DNA from: a virus
Length of the DNA stretch: 26,763 bases
Direction: 5' to 3' (one strand)
Virus record (IMG/VR): IMGVR_UViG_3300037296_000293
Span: 1 to 26,763 of that record
The notes under the pieces were generated by a model that worked only from the letters and a program-made list of their open reading frames with translations, had not been told where the DNA came from and ran no database searches. Position numbers and translations under genes: made by a program. Below, piece after piece: positions 6,692 through 14,422 of the stretch (its first letter is position 1; each line of letters begins with the position of its first letter).

Positions 6692-6741
6692 CTACTGGAG
6701 TCAATTTCACTAAAAACCCTAACTAGATAGACCTTTGATCT

Positions 6742-7185
6742 ATGAAAACTCGCAAAAAAACGGAATGGAGATTAGCCCATGATTATGTGGTTGACAAGGG
6801 CTACACCTTTGATATGGCTGCAAAAGCTGTTGGGGTTGATCCGAAAACCATCTCCAAGTGGGCAAACGATGACAACTGGGAAGATCAAGCCGCAGCAAAG
6901 GAAACTGAAGACAGAGAACTACTAAAAGACCTAAAGGCTGAGCTTCGTGAAATCCTAGACAAAAAGAAGTCTGGAGAATTGAAAGCTTCAGTGGCCTATG
7001 ATGGAATTTCCAAAATTCAAAAGTCAATCGATGCGTTGCAAAAGCAGCGAGTAACACTAGGACAATACCTCTTTGTAATGGAAGATGTGTTTTTAAACAT
7101 TCGTAAAGACATGCCTGAGCTCTTTGTTCAGCTGATTGATTTCCAAGTAATGCATGCCGGTAAAGTTTCGCAACAATATAAGTAG
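6742..7185 (+). CDS. Terminase small subunit-like DNA-binding protein
   Basis: The 147-residue protein has an N-terminal helix-turn-helix (about residues 18-45, YTFDMAAKAVGVDPKTISKWANDDNW) of the kind that starts many terminase small subunits. A long charged helical region (50-105) follows, then a C-terminal segment for oligomerisation or large-subunit contact. It is the first gene of the rightward head operon and is directly followed, with no spacing, by the large terminase gene, so the two are probably translationally coupled. It would recognise phage DNA and recruit the packaging motor. Similar proteins of Mu-like phages are called DUF1804. Confidence 0.8.
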   Translation: MKTRKKTEWRLAHDYVVDKGYTFDMAAKAVGVDPKTISKWANDDNWEDQAAAKETEDRELLKDLKAELREILDKKKSGELKASVAYDGISKIQKSIDALQKQRVTLGQYLFVMEDVFLNIRKDMPELFVQLIDFQVMHAGKVSQQYK

Positions 7186-8724
7186 ATGAAGGCAGACGAT
7201 AAAAGAGCATATCAAGAGTATATGGCCAAACTCGAACATCTGAGGTCTGGCAATAATATTAATCCATTTGAGAAAAAGGAAGAACAGACTGAGCGTATTG
7301 AGAGAGCTAAAAAGGATTATAAATACTTCGTAGAAACTTATTTAAGTTCTGATATCGCTACAGCTGAAACACCATATTTTCACGTTCGTGCTGCTAAGAG
7401 AGTTTTGAAAGATCAAAACCTAAGAGGTCTTATCCGTTGGGGACGTTCATTAGCTAAATCAGTTGTATTCAATATCAATGCTAGGTTATGGCTCTACATT
7501 AATGGCATACCTGTTTACTTTGTATTGGTAGGCCAATCAGAAGATAAAGCCAAACAATTATTACACGATATCCAAGTTCAGTTTGAAGGAAATCAATTAT
7601 TAATACATGATTTTGGTGAACAAAAGGTAGTTGGAAATTGGGAAAAGGGATTCTTTCAAACAAAGTCTGGATTCATAGGTCAGGCATTAGGTGCAGGTCA
7701 ATCTGTAAGAGGTCTAAGAGTTGGAGGGAGAAGACCAACGGATATTAATGTTGATGATTTAGATGATCGATTTACAATCAAAAACCCAAAGCGTCAAATA
7801 GAATTAGCTACTTGGATAGAAAGCGCATTAATCCCTACTATGGATATTGGTAGAAGATCATTTTCTATGACAAACAACTATTTTGCACCATTAACAGTTC
7901 AAGAAATATTACGACAAAGGCATCCCAACTGGTGGTTAGATCAAGTCAACGCTTACGATCCTGTAACATTTGAACCAGCTTGGAAAGAAAAGTACAATAA
8001 AAAGTACTATCGTGATATCCATAATGACGGTTCCCTTTCTGCAATGGCTGAGTATAATAACGATCCTCACATCGAAGGAACCATCTTTACAGATGATCAA
8101 ATTCAGTTTGCTGATATACCTCGATTAGATTCTTTTGAAGTGATTACAGGTGTATGGGATGTTGCTTATTCAGGATCCACAACTTCAGATTACAATGCTG
8201 TGCGATTAATGGGGTTGAGAAAAGGCCACTATTGGCACATCAAGACTTTTTGCCGACAAACAAAAATGGCCAATCCAATCAAATGGATGTATGAAATGGA
8301 GGATTTGTTGAATAAAACCAACACATCTAAAGAGCTAAAGAAAAAGATTGTGATCCATTGGCGGTTCGAGTCTCAATTTTGGAATGAGGCACTTAAACAA
8401 GTCATAGAGCAAGTGGCCAAAGAAAAAGGCAGACGATTGAATCTAGTTAGATCTGAACGCCCAACCACCAAAAAGTACGATCGCATCATTTGCCTCCAGC
8501 CGTATTATCAAAATGGATTGATCTATTATTCAGCTGAAGAAAAAGGAAGCAATGACATGCAAGTGGCCATCGCGCAATTGAAAGGAATAGAACCTGGTTA
8601 CAAATCTCATGATGATGGTCCAGATTCTGAAGCTATGGGAATAGAATACCTGAGCCGATTCCGACAAAAAGAAAGAAGTAAGCCTGTAGTTGGCAAACCA
8701 CCACGCCCAAAATCATTGTACTAA
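7186..8724 (+). CDS. Terminase large subunit (packaging ATPase and nuclease)
   Basis: The 512-residue protein fits the two-domain large terminase. The ATPase has a deviant Walker A RWGRSLAKS at 84-92, Walker B with acidic DINVDDLDD at 186-194 and a coupling motif SMTNN at 227-231. The nuclease domain (from about 318) has acidic D325 in GVWDVAYSG, D335 in TSDYNAV, and a C-terminal HDDGPDSEA at 475-483 with conserved aspartates. It would pump DNA into proheads and cut it, in Mu-like phages by headful with host flanking DNA. It ends with TAATG, its stop overlapping the start of the next gene by one base. Confidence 0.95.
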   Translation: MKADDKRAYQEYMAKLEHLRSGNNINPFEKKEEQTERIERAKKDYKYFVETYLSSDIATAETPYFHVRAAKRVLKDQNLRGLIRWGRSLAKSVVFNINARLWLYINGIPVYFVLVGQSEDKAKQLLHDIQVQFEGNQLLIHDFGEQKVVGNWEKGFFQTKSGFIGQALGAGQSVRGLRVGGRRPTDINVDDLDDRFTIKNPKRQIELATWIESALIPTMDIGRRSFSMTNNYFAPLTVQEILRQRHPNWWLDQVNAYDPVTFEPAWKEKYNKKYYRDIHNDGSLSAMAEYNNDPHIEGTIFTDDQIQFADIPRLDSFEVITGVWDVAYSGSTTSDYNAVRLMGLRKGHYWHIKTFCRQTKMANPIKWMYEMEDLLNKTNTSKELKKKIVIHWRFESQFWNEALKQVIEQVAKEKGRRLNLVRSERPTTKKYDRIICLQPYYQNGLIYYSAEEKGSNDMQVAIAQLKGIEPGYKSHDDGPDSEAMGIEYLSRFRQKERSKPVVGKPPRPKSLY

Positions 8725-9293
8725 TGCAATATGTATTTATAAATAATTACGATCTGCAAACACAGCTGCGCAGAAATCACATGAACGATCTGATTGATGG
8801 TAATGAATTATACATTCGCAAATCAGAGCGTTTTGCATTGTCTAAAATTAGAACCAATCTTAGCCAACGCTACGAAATGGATGCCCATTTAGTTGCACCT
8901 GGCAAACCTTGGAAAGTTGATCAAGCTTATTCAGAAGGCGATACTGTGTACTTCGAATACATTGAAAAGCAGATCAAAAAAGGAGAGCATTTTATCGCAA
9001 TAAATGCAAACACCGGAAAGGATCCTTTTGCCAATCCCAACGATTGGGAATTGGACGATATCCGAAATGAGGAGATTGTAAAATATGCAGTTGATATCAC
9101 CCTACATCGATTATTCGATCGATTCACGGCTATGGCAATTCCTGAAGACATTACTACGGCTTATGAAGAGGCTATAGAATGGCTCACCGATGTTAAGCTT
9201 GGAAACTTGCACCCTGCGCTTACATTAAGAGAAAAAGGGAGCTCATCCCTAAAACATGGCGGCAAGTCGCCAAATACAAACTGGTTTATTTAA
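8724..9293 (+). CDS. Head-tail joining protein, Mu gp36/DUF1320-like
   Basis: The 189-residue protein resembles the gp36-like DUF1320 family, predicted head-completion or adaptor proteins encoded near the portal in Mu-like phages. Helix-rich segments flank a central insertion (about residues 55-110, with WKVDQAYSEGDTVYF and NPNDWELDD), which looks like a small carbohydrate- or SH3-like beta module. The family core is the VKYAVDITLHRLFDRF and EDITTAYEEAIEWLTDVKLGNLHP region at 120-165. The start overlaps the large-terminase stop by one base. Confidence 0.75.
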   Translation: MQYVFINNYDLQTQLRRNHMNDLIDGNELYIRKSERFALSKIRTNLSQRYEMDAHLVAPGKPWKVDQAYSEGDTVYFEYIEKQIKKGEHFIAINANTGKDPFANPNDWELDDIRNEEIVKYAVDITLHRLFDRFTAMAIPEDITTAYEEAIEWLTDVKLGNLHPALTLREKGSSSLKHGGKSPNTNWFI

Positions 9294-9315
9294 AAACTAG
9301 CAGTCAAACACAACA

Positions 9316-9354
9316 CCTAAACCCTGTTTAAAACCCGTTTAAAATCAATTTTAA
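9316..9354 (+). repeat. 11-bp-phased TTTAAA repeats in the portal leader
   Basis: Hexamers CCTAAA, TTTAAA, TTTAAA and TTTTAA begin at 9316, 9327, 9338 and 9349, exactly 11 bp apart, in the 71-bp gap before the portal gene. In sense direction two units are GTTTAAAACCC and GTTTAAAATCA. It is the only non-coding gap of that size in the proximal part of the rightward operon. Confidence 0.72.
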
Positions 9355-9364
9355 GCCCTCCACA

Positions 9365-10606
9365 ATGAAAAAAGGTAACATTATACAAAAAGTACTTTCT
9401 TACGTCCCTGACCAATTTATTAGAATAGAAGCATTCAATAGGAATAAAAAGGGAAATAGAGCCACTACAGGGATAATTCCGGAAGCCAATAAAATCCGTG
9501 ACATTGAATTGGAACAATGGAAGAGAGCCATTACAGCTGCTACCAATCCAGAGAATCCAAACAGAGCGCCTTACTATGATGTTTGTGATAAAATCAAGAT
9601 TGATTCACACTTGAATTCTATTTGTGAAACTAGAATACAAAGAGGAGTTAGATCTAAGTTTAGAGTGGTGGACGAAAAAGGCGATACCAATGAGGAGTTG
9701 ACTGCATTATTAACACGGGTTTGGTTTGAAGACTGGATCAAGTACTGCATTCAATCTGTTTTTGATGGCGATACCTTAATCGAATTGTGGGACTTGGAAG
9801 AAGACACAGGTGAATTGGAACGCATTCACAAAGTGCCAGAGCGTCATGTGCTCTGGCACAAACAGCAAATTGCCAAAAAGGTGGGCGATGAAAAAGGCGA
9901 GTCTTATGTGGAGAATGGAATGGATACCTATTACATTCAGATCGGTAACGGAAGGGATTTAGGATTAAACAAAATCCTTGCTCCTCCAGCTATTGAAGTG
10001 CTGTTTATCAAAGGCGCTGCTATGCTCTTTATTGATAAATACGGAGTGCCTTATCGATGGGCAAAAACCGACTCTACAGACGAGGAAAGAATCTCAGAAC
10101 TAGGAGAAGCCCTTCAATTAATGGGACCAGCAGGATGGGCGATTCTCCGTGATGATGAAACGATTGAACACTTAGAAATAGAATCAGGATCCTACGAGGT
10201 TTTTGAATTAGCCATCAAACGTAAGTACTCAGACATGAGTAAGGTAGTACTTGGTCAAGACTCTACTTCATCTTCATCTGATTCACAAGGCAATTATGGA
10301 TCATTGAAAGTGTTGCAGGAAATTGCTGAAGACAGGCATCTTTCTGACAAAGCTCGAGTACTGCATTTAACGAATAAGCAATTGTTGCCAAGATTGGTAT
10401 TGTTAAGTCCGGTGTACGCTCAATTTGCCAACCACAAAGTGGAATGGGATGAAACGGAGGAGCTCAGCATCATGCAATACATTGAAGCAGCATCTAAATT
10501 AGGAGTAGATTGGGAATTAGATCCGGTTGAGATTACACAAAAAACTGGATTTACAATTCTAGGCCGTAGACAATCATCTAATGAAGATGAATATCTGGGA
10601 AAGTAA
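9365..10606 (+). CDS. Portal protein, DUF935 (Mu gp29-like)
   Basis: The 413-residue protein matches the Mu-type portal family in order and length. It has an N-terminal clip and wing region, YYDVCDKIKIDSHLNSICETRIQRGVRSK-like helix at about 75-105, the FDGDTLIELWDL segment near 140 and the LFIKGAAMLFIDKYGVPYRWAK region near 220, a family hallmark. A C-terminal helical part includes AEDRHLSDKARVLHLTNKQLLPRL. It would form the dodecameric DNA gate of the prohead. It follows the gp36-like gene after a 71-bp leader with phased repeats, and precedes the F-like gene. Confidence 0.92.
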   Translation: MKKGNIIQKVLSYVPDQFIRIEAFNRNKKGNRATTGIIPEANKIRDIELEQWKRAITAATNPENPNRAPYYDVCDKIKIDSHLNSICETRIQRGVRSKFRVVDEKGDTNEELTALLTRVWFEDWIKYCIQSVFDGDTLIELWDLEEDTGELERIHKVPERHVLWHKQQIAKKVGDEKGESYVENGMDTYYIQIGNGRDLGLNKILAPPAIEVLFIKGAAMLFIDKYGVPYRWAKTDSTDEERISELGEALQLMGPAGWAILRDDETIEHLEIESGSYEVFELAIKRKYSDMSKVVLGQDSTSSSSDSQGNYGSLKVLQEIAEDRHLSDKARVLHLTNKQLLPRLVLLSPVYAQFANHKVEWDETEELSIMQYIEAASKLGVDWELDPVEITQKTGFTILGRRQSSNEDEYLGK

Positions 10607-10662
10607 AAGCCGGAGTTTTTAAAACGTCCGTAAAGATTTCGGCAAAATACAGGGCTAACGTA

Positions 10663-11838
10663 ATGGCAGAGCTTCCTGATGAAGCAAATAAGCTTACCCA
10701 ATTGGTATTAAATATTATTGATCGAATCAATGCCAATCCTCAATCTGCTCAATTGATGGATGCAGATCTAACGATTGCTTATCAACAGATATTTCAAAAG
10801 GGAGTACTGAAGGAATCCACTTGGGATACTTCTTATTTAAAAGACATCAATTACGAATCAAAGGACAATGAGCTTAGACACTTATTAACCAATAACGTTG
10901 CTGAGTTTTCAGCAGCAAAAGGCAACGCTGTAATCAGTGAGTTTGTAGCATTATACAAGGAGAGTGGCGCAAACATAAAGTTTTCAGACTTCAAAAGGCA
11001 AGCATTAGAAATAAACGAAGTGGCCAATGTGGTGCATTTGCGTACTGAATTTAACGATGCAGTTGGTTCAGGACAAATGGCAGCACAGTACGCTAGATAC
11101 GATCGTGAGAAGGACGTAATGCCTTATTTAACATATAATACGGTAGGCGATGACAGAGTGCGAGATCGGCATGCTGATCTGAATGGAATCACTTTGCCAA
11201 TTGATCATCCATTTTGGGATCAGAACATGCCAATAAATGGCCACAACTGTAGATGTGATGTATCACAATCGAATGATCCAAATAAAGTAACGCCTGACTC
11301 AGCTGCTGAAGCTGCAACCAATAGAGCAAAGATTCCAATGAAGTTCCAAAACAACAGCGGAAAAACTGGAGTAGCATTTACCAAAGAATACAGCCATTTG
11401 AAGGATGTTGATGTAGACACTTTAAAGCGTGAAGACTATGCCGGATTAAAATCGATTGATGAAATTTACAAAAAGAGTAATCAAACGAAATTAGGAAAGT
11501 CAGTGGCTTTTAATACATCTTGGAACGCCCTGAAGAAAACGAGAGGCCACAAAACACTAGATGCATTAGTGCTGAAGGATAGAAATGCCAACCTGATGTT
11601 GGTACCGAAAAAAGCAACCGGCAATTCTCAATTTGTGCACCAATTAGAAAGTACGCTATCCAAGCCCAACGAGATTTGGGTAAAGGGTAATAAAGTGAGT
11701 CACATCAAGTATTTTGATAAAGGGATCCTGATCATTCAGAGTGATCGAAAAGCCAAGGCGAGCAAGTTTATCCGACTAGATGCTGGCGATACTTCAGCTG
11801 ACGCTTACAGAGCTGGAGCAATTTTGTATAAGCGATGA
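10663..11838 (+). CDS. Mu F-like head morphogenesis protein fused to a putative nuclease domain
   Basis: Residues 1-210 are a minor head protein of the SPP1 gp7/Mu F family, with the signature RVRDRHADLNGITLPIDHPFW and PINGHNCRCDVSQ near 165-205. Beyond about residue 260 is a separate domain (KSVAFNTSWNALKKTRGHKTLDALVLKDRNANLMLVPKK and the closing IIQSDRKAKASKFIRLD region). It has the alternating beta pattern of the phage PBECR toxin/nuclease domains known to be appended to Mu F-like proteins. Such proteins may be injected with phage DNA. The N-terminal call is firm; the nuclease reading is moderate. The last 4 bp overlap the next start as ATGA. Confidence 0.85.
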   Translation: MAELPDEANKLTQLVLNIIDRINANPQSAQLMDADLTIAYQQIFQKGVLKESTWDTSYLKDINYESKDNELRHLLTNNVAEFSAAKGNAVISEFVALYKESGANIKFSDFKRQALEINEVANVVHLRTEFNDAVGSGQMAAQYARYDREKDVMPYLTYNTVGDDRVRDRHADLNGITLPIDHPFWDQNMPINGHNCRCDVSQSNDPNKVTPDSAAEAATNRAKIPMKFQNNSGKTGVAFTKEYSHLKDVDVDTLKREDYAGLKSIDEIYKKSNQTKLGKSVAFNTSWNALKKTRGHKTLDALVLKDRNANLMLVPKKATGNSQFVHQLESTLSKPNEIWVKGNKVSHIKYFDKGILIIQSDRKAKASKFIRLDAGDTSADAYRAGAILYKR

Positions 11839-12407
11839 GCAGGGATATAGAATACATACCATTCAACAGGCTTTTTGAAGGCTTCAGGAAGTATCACCGT
11901 GATATGCCCCGATTGGTTGCAGCTTCAGGTGTGAAGTTCTTTAAAAAGAGTTTCCAACACCAAGGATGGGTGTATGATGGAAACATACACCGATGGAAAA
12001 AGCGAAACAGCAACGCCAAGCGAAACAAAGGCCGTTCATTATTGATCGACACCGGAAGATTGAGAAGATCTATCAGAACCATTCAAATAACAGATCAGTT
12101 GATTGAAGTAGGTACCGAGTTGGATTACGCTCAAATCCATAACGAGGGTGGGAGTATTAACAAAACAGTGAAGGTGCCAGGCTTCACACGAAAAGGACAT
12201 AAAGTAAAGGCGCACAAGCGAAAGCAAAACGGCAAAACGATTAAGGTACCAAGTCAGCAGCGTGCAGCTAGTAAAGTAAAGTCGCACTCAAGAAAACTGA
12301 ATATAGATATAGACAAAAGGCAATTCATTGGAGAATCACCGGACGTGATAAAATCAGCAGAAAGAGATCTATTTAGACACATCGATAAAATATTGAATTC
12401 ATTATGA
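11835..12407 (+). CDS. Virion morphogenesis/tail completion protein, Mu gpG-like
   Basis: The 190-residue protein resembles the phage virion morphogenesis (gpG) family: an early segment with PRLVAASGVKFFKKSFQHQGW, then RSLLIDTGRLRRSIRTI (about residues 66-83) and VGTELDYAQIHNEGG (about 92-106), the family's most recognisable stretch. The middle (108-150) is unusually rich in K, R and H (TRKGHKVKAHKRKQNGKTIK), a basic insertion. Start and stop overlap neighbours by 4 bp each, indicating tight coupling in the head operon. Confidence 0.85.
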   Translation: MSRDIEYIPFNRLFEGFRKYHRDMPRLVAASGVKFFKKSFQHQGWVYDGNIHRWKKRNSNAKRNKGRSLLIDTGRLRRSIRTIQITDQLIEVGTELDYAQIHNEGGSINKTVKVPGFTRKGHKVKAHKRKQNGKTIKVPSQQRAASKVKSHSRKLNIDIDKRQFIGESPDVIKSAERDLFRHIDKILNSL

Positions 12408-12976
12408 TACCACAGCAAGAAGAATTAGACATCATTACCAAGTGCTATTTAGAACTTTCTAAGAAATTAATGAAAGATGTAAAGGGCTTAAAATGGGCAG
12501 ACATTTGGGCGGATCAGCTTTTCGGAACCGAGGGTAAATTCCCTTTTTCTTTTCCTGCAGTATTTTTTGAGTTCCAAATTACCAGCATAGAAACCAAAGC
12601 TGGAGGGTTTCAAGAGATAGAAATGAATATAATGGTAAGGCTCTGTTTAGATAGCTATGGAGAAAGCCATGCCGGTAGTTACAATCAAACATCAGCTTTG
12701 GCGTACGGAAGGTATTTAAACGCCATTTACATGGCACTTCAAGGGTATTCAAGCAGTTTGTTTATTTCCAAACTAGATCGTAAAACCCACGGGCGGCAAA
12801 CCTCAGTACCGTATGTGTATCACTACGCTCAAGGTTTCGAAACAAGGGTAATAGATGCAGCTGCTGTAACGGATACTTTGTTAGAGGTAGAAAATGGTAT
12901 AGACTTCTCAGTAGAGCATGATCCGACTTTAAACCAAGAAGCGCTGCTCAATGAGCAACGCTTCGATGTGGATTAG
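12404..12976 (+). CDS. Probable tail-terminator/neck protein, Mu gp37-like position
   Basis: The last gene of the rightward head operon encodes 190 residues. The fold-defining stretch FPFSFPAVFFEFQITSIETK (about residues 45-64) followed by a beta-rich IEMNIMVRLCLD and an amphipathic helical segment is typical of tail terminator or neck proteins that follow gpG in such phages. I base the call on position and this pattern, not on a firm family match. The start overlaps the upstream stop by 4 bp. A palindromic element and convergent genes follow directly. Confidence 0.55.
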   Translation: MIPQQEELDIITKCYLELSKKLMKDVKGLKWADIWADQLFGTEGKFPFSFPAVFFEFQITSIETKAGGFQEIEMNIMVRLCLDSYGESHAGSYNQTSALAYGRYLNAIYMALQGYSSSLFISKLDRKTHGRQTSVPYVYHYAQGFETRVIDAAAVTDTLLEVENGIDFSVEHDPTLNQEALLNEQRFDVD

Positions 12977-13020
12977 TAAGTCATTGCGAGGTACGACGCA
13001 ATCTGTTAGTTATTGACTTA
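12977..13020. repeat. REP-like palindrome at the convergent operon junction
   Basis: Inner arms ATTGCG (12983-12988) and CGCAAT (12997-13002) enclose AGGTACGA, and outer TAAGTC (12977-12982) and GACTTA (13015-13020) can also pair. The core resembles the CATTGCGAGG-CACGA-GCAATC repeats common in Bacteroidetes genomes. It lies between the last head gene and the oppositely transcribed accessory genes, where it may act as a bidirectional transcription barrier. Confidence 0.62.
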
Positions 13021-13327
13021 TCATTGATTTAATAGATTTATCAGGGATTATTAATTCTCTTAAATTAGTAGGAACAAATCCCTCTAGATTCATATTAATA
13101 ACTATTTCATGCACTCCATGATTTTGTCTAAAAACATAACCATCGGTTTGTTTCCTAACACAATACCAATTGGTATCTAATTCGTTTCTATATTCATATG
13201 GCTTAACAACAATCTCTTTACTACCAATTGAAAAAAATCGATCTTTTAAATTGATTGCTGAATCTATTTCTTCTCTAGAAGTCGCCTTCATATCAGACTT
13301 ATAATCACTATGCTTAATTTCTTTCAT
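13010..13327 (-). CDS. Unrecognised accessory (moron) protein
   Basis: The 105-residue product overlaps the upstream lipoprotein gene by 14 bp, so the two are co-expressed. It is a mixed alpha/beta protein with no signal peptide or membrane segment: a lysine/acidic N-terminus, then FSIGSKEIVVKPYEY and RKQTDGYVFRQNHGVHEIVINMNLEG. It lies outside both the early and the head operons, between a terminator and the convergent head operon, a typical moron place. I do not recognise the family. Confidence 0.6.
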   Translation of the reverse strand: MKEIKHSDYKSDMKATSREEIDSAINLKDRFFSIGSKEIVVKPYEYRNELDTNWYCVRKQTDGYVFRQNHGVHEIVINMNLEGFVPTNLRELIIPDKSIKSMISQ

Positions 13328-13958
13328 CTCTCTTTACAATTTTAACAACAGGAACATCACTAGATCTATCGAATACCCAATCTTCAATATTAATTGGCGT
13401 TACATCGATAGGATCTAACATTACATCCATTTCAAAATTAGAGTTTCCTTTAAAAAAGGTTCTTGCATAACTATTTAATGGATACCATATTCCATTGTAA
13501 TATCCAATCGCTAAAGGCATATCGTAATCAGGCGCATGCGGATTAGGGACTTTTATCTTACAGATCAATAATCGTTTACTAGAGGTATCGCTGAAAGTTT
13601 GGATATTGCTTTCAGGAAACTTCTTAATCTCTAATTCATAGGGAACTATTTTGTAATTATTCCAAAGCATTTCCTTGAGCTTTGTTTCGCCTTCAGAATA
13701 AGTACGACCGCATCCGGTTATCATTATTAACAATAGAAATACCCCCAAAAGCTTCATTAATTTACTCCTCCAGCTCGTTCCGGTTTCATTTTTTATGAAG
13801 CATCCAAAACGCTCCATTTGCTCATCAGTGAATAGATCACCTTTCTCATGATCGTTGGTAACGTCCTTGAAATCGTTAGGGTAGTTAGTCATAATAGAAT
13901 TAATTTCTAATGGGTGAACGCCCCATCTGGCGGCAACTTGTTTTTTGGTGTTCTGCAT
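13314..13958 (-). CDS. HTH-like module fused in frame to a lipoprotein (accessory gene)
   Basis: The 214-residue frame has two unlike parts. Residues 1-60 look like a small DNA-binding or phage-control module (KKQVAARWGVHPLEINSIM and a YPNDFKDVTND loop). Residues 68-83 are a lipoprotein signal (MKLLGVFLLLIMITGC with lipobox ITGC) leading into a periplasmic-type domain of about 130 residues. The lipoprotein could start separately at the ATG encoding M68 (13757). If the whole frame is made, it is a membrane protein with a cytoplasmic HTH. The gene start codon lies in a structured leader. Lipoproteins encoded by prophages commonly act in superinfection exclusion or host-surface change; that role is inference. 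Confidence 0.6.
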   Translation of the reverse strand: MQNTKKQVAARWGVHPLEINSIMTNYPNDFKDVTNDHEKGDLFTDEQMERFGCFIKNETGTSWRSKLMKLLGVFLLLIMITGCGRTYSEGETKLKEMLWNNYKIVPYELEIKKFPESNIQTFSDTSSKRLLICKIKVPNPHAPDYDMPLAIGYYNGIWYPLNSYARTFFKGNSNFEMDVMLDPIDVTPINIEDWVFDRSSDVPVVKIVKRDERN

Positions 13959-14068
13959 TTTATAAAGTTTAAATAGACCTAGCCCCTAGTGCAGAACACC
14001 TCAGTGTAATGCCGCTCCAAACGGCAAGGCTAGGCTATGTTAATACTTTTGTTCGAGATGTTCTGCAC
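13947..14068 (-). promoter_or_regulatory. Structured leader with mutually exclusive pairings over a start codon
   Basis: In the minus-strand transcript the order is: GTGCAGAACATC (14068-14057), TAGCCTAGCC (14037-14028), a small hairpin with arms TGCCG/CGGCA, GGTGTTCTGCAC (14000-13989), GGCTAGG (13984-13978), and GCAGAACACC (13956-13947), which begins inside the ATG codon. The fourth element can pair with the first (10 bp) or with the last (10 bp, covering the start codon) but not both. The second and fifth can also pair. The layout suggests a riboregulator or nested operators. Confidence 0.55.
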
Positions 14069-14092
14069 AGTAAAAGTAGCAAAAAAAGAGAT

Positions 14093-14302
14093 TCAACCCC
14101 ATCCATTGATTATATTCTCAACCGATCGGGCTGTAAAGCCGTATTTAAATCCGGCCATCGCTAGGCAATAACTATAGTCGTGAATTCTGTAGGGTTTCCC
14201 AAATACTACCCTGCGCTTAGAATGCAGCTTTTCAAACTCAGCTTTCACCAATTCATGCCGAATTAAAGTAGTATCTCGTATGGCTTCTCGCTGATTGCTC
14301 AT
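14093..14302 (-). CDS. Small basic protein, possible regulator, unrecognised
   Basis: I start at the ATG at 14300-14302 because the longer frame would begin upstream of a TATATTTG promoter-like octamer that the leader contains. The 69-residue product is basic with RRVVFGKPYRIHDYSYC and a C-terminal helix-turn-helix-like stretch (AMAGFKYGFTARSVENIING). It sits alone between the early-operon terminator and the accessory lipoprotein gene. That position matches where Mu-like phages keep middle or late transcription activators (Mor/C), but it is shorter than those proteins and I see no specific match. Confidence 0.5.
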   Translation of the reverse strand: MSNQREAIRDTTLIRHELVKAEFEKLHSKRRVVFGKPYRIHDYSYCLAMAGFKYGFTARSVENIINGWG

Positions 14303-14320
14303 GTAGGTAGTTGGATTCAA

Positions 14321-14328
14321 CAAATATA
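14321..14328 (-). promoter_or_regulatory. Promoter -7 element TATATTTG (Bacteroidetes type)
   Basis: The octamer TATATTTG fits the Bacteroidetes consensus TAnnTTTG and is identical to the one before the early operon at 25666-25673. It lies 18 bp before the chosen start of the 69-residue protein and downstream of the early terminator, so it would start a separate transcript through the accessory block. No clear -33 element is visible. Confidence 0.5.
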
Positions 14329-14376
14329 ACAACTTCAAAAATTTGTTTTTGGGGAGTTTAGAAAAAAATTACGCAT

Positions 14377-14405
14377 AAAAAAAGGCCGCAATTTGCGGCC
14401 TTTTT
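14377..14405. terminator. Bidirectional intrinsic terminator ending the early/middle operon
   Basis: GGCCGC (14384-14389) and GCGGCC (14395-14400) form a GC-rich stem, extendable to 8 bp, flanked by seven A on the left and five T on the right. It therefore works in both directions. It closes the leftward early/middle operon. Confidence 0.9.
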
Positions 14406-14422
14406 CATTGGTTAAAACTCTG

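Noticed and set aside
6740-7210. 156-residue minus-strand frame opposite the small terminase gene
   Set aside because: The plus frame has a clear HTH and perfect coupling to the large terminase; the minus product is leucine/histidine-rich shadow.
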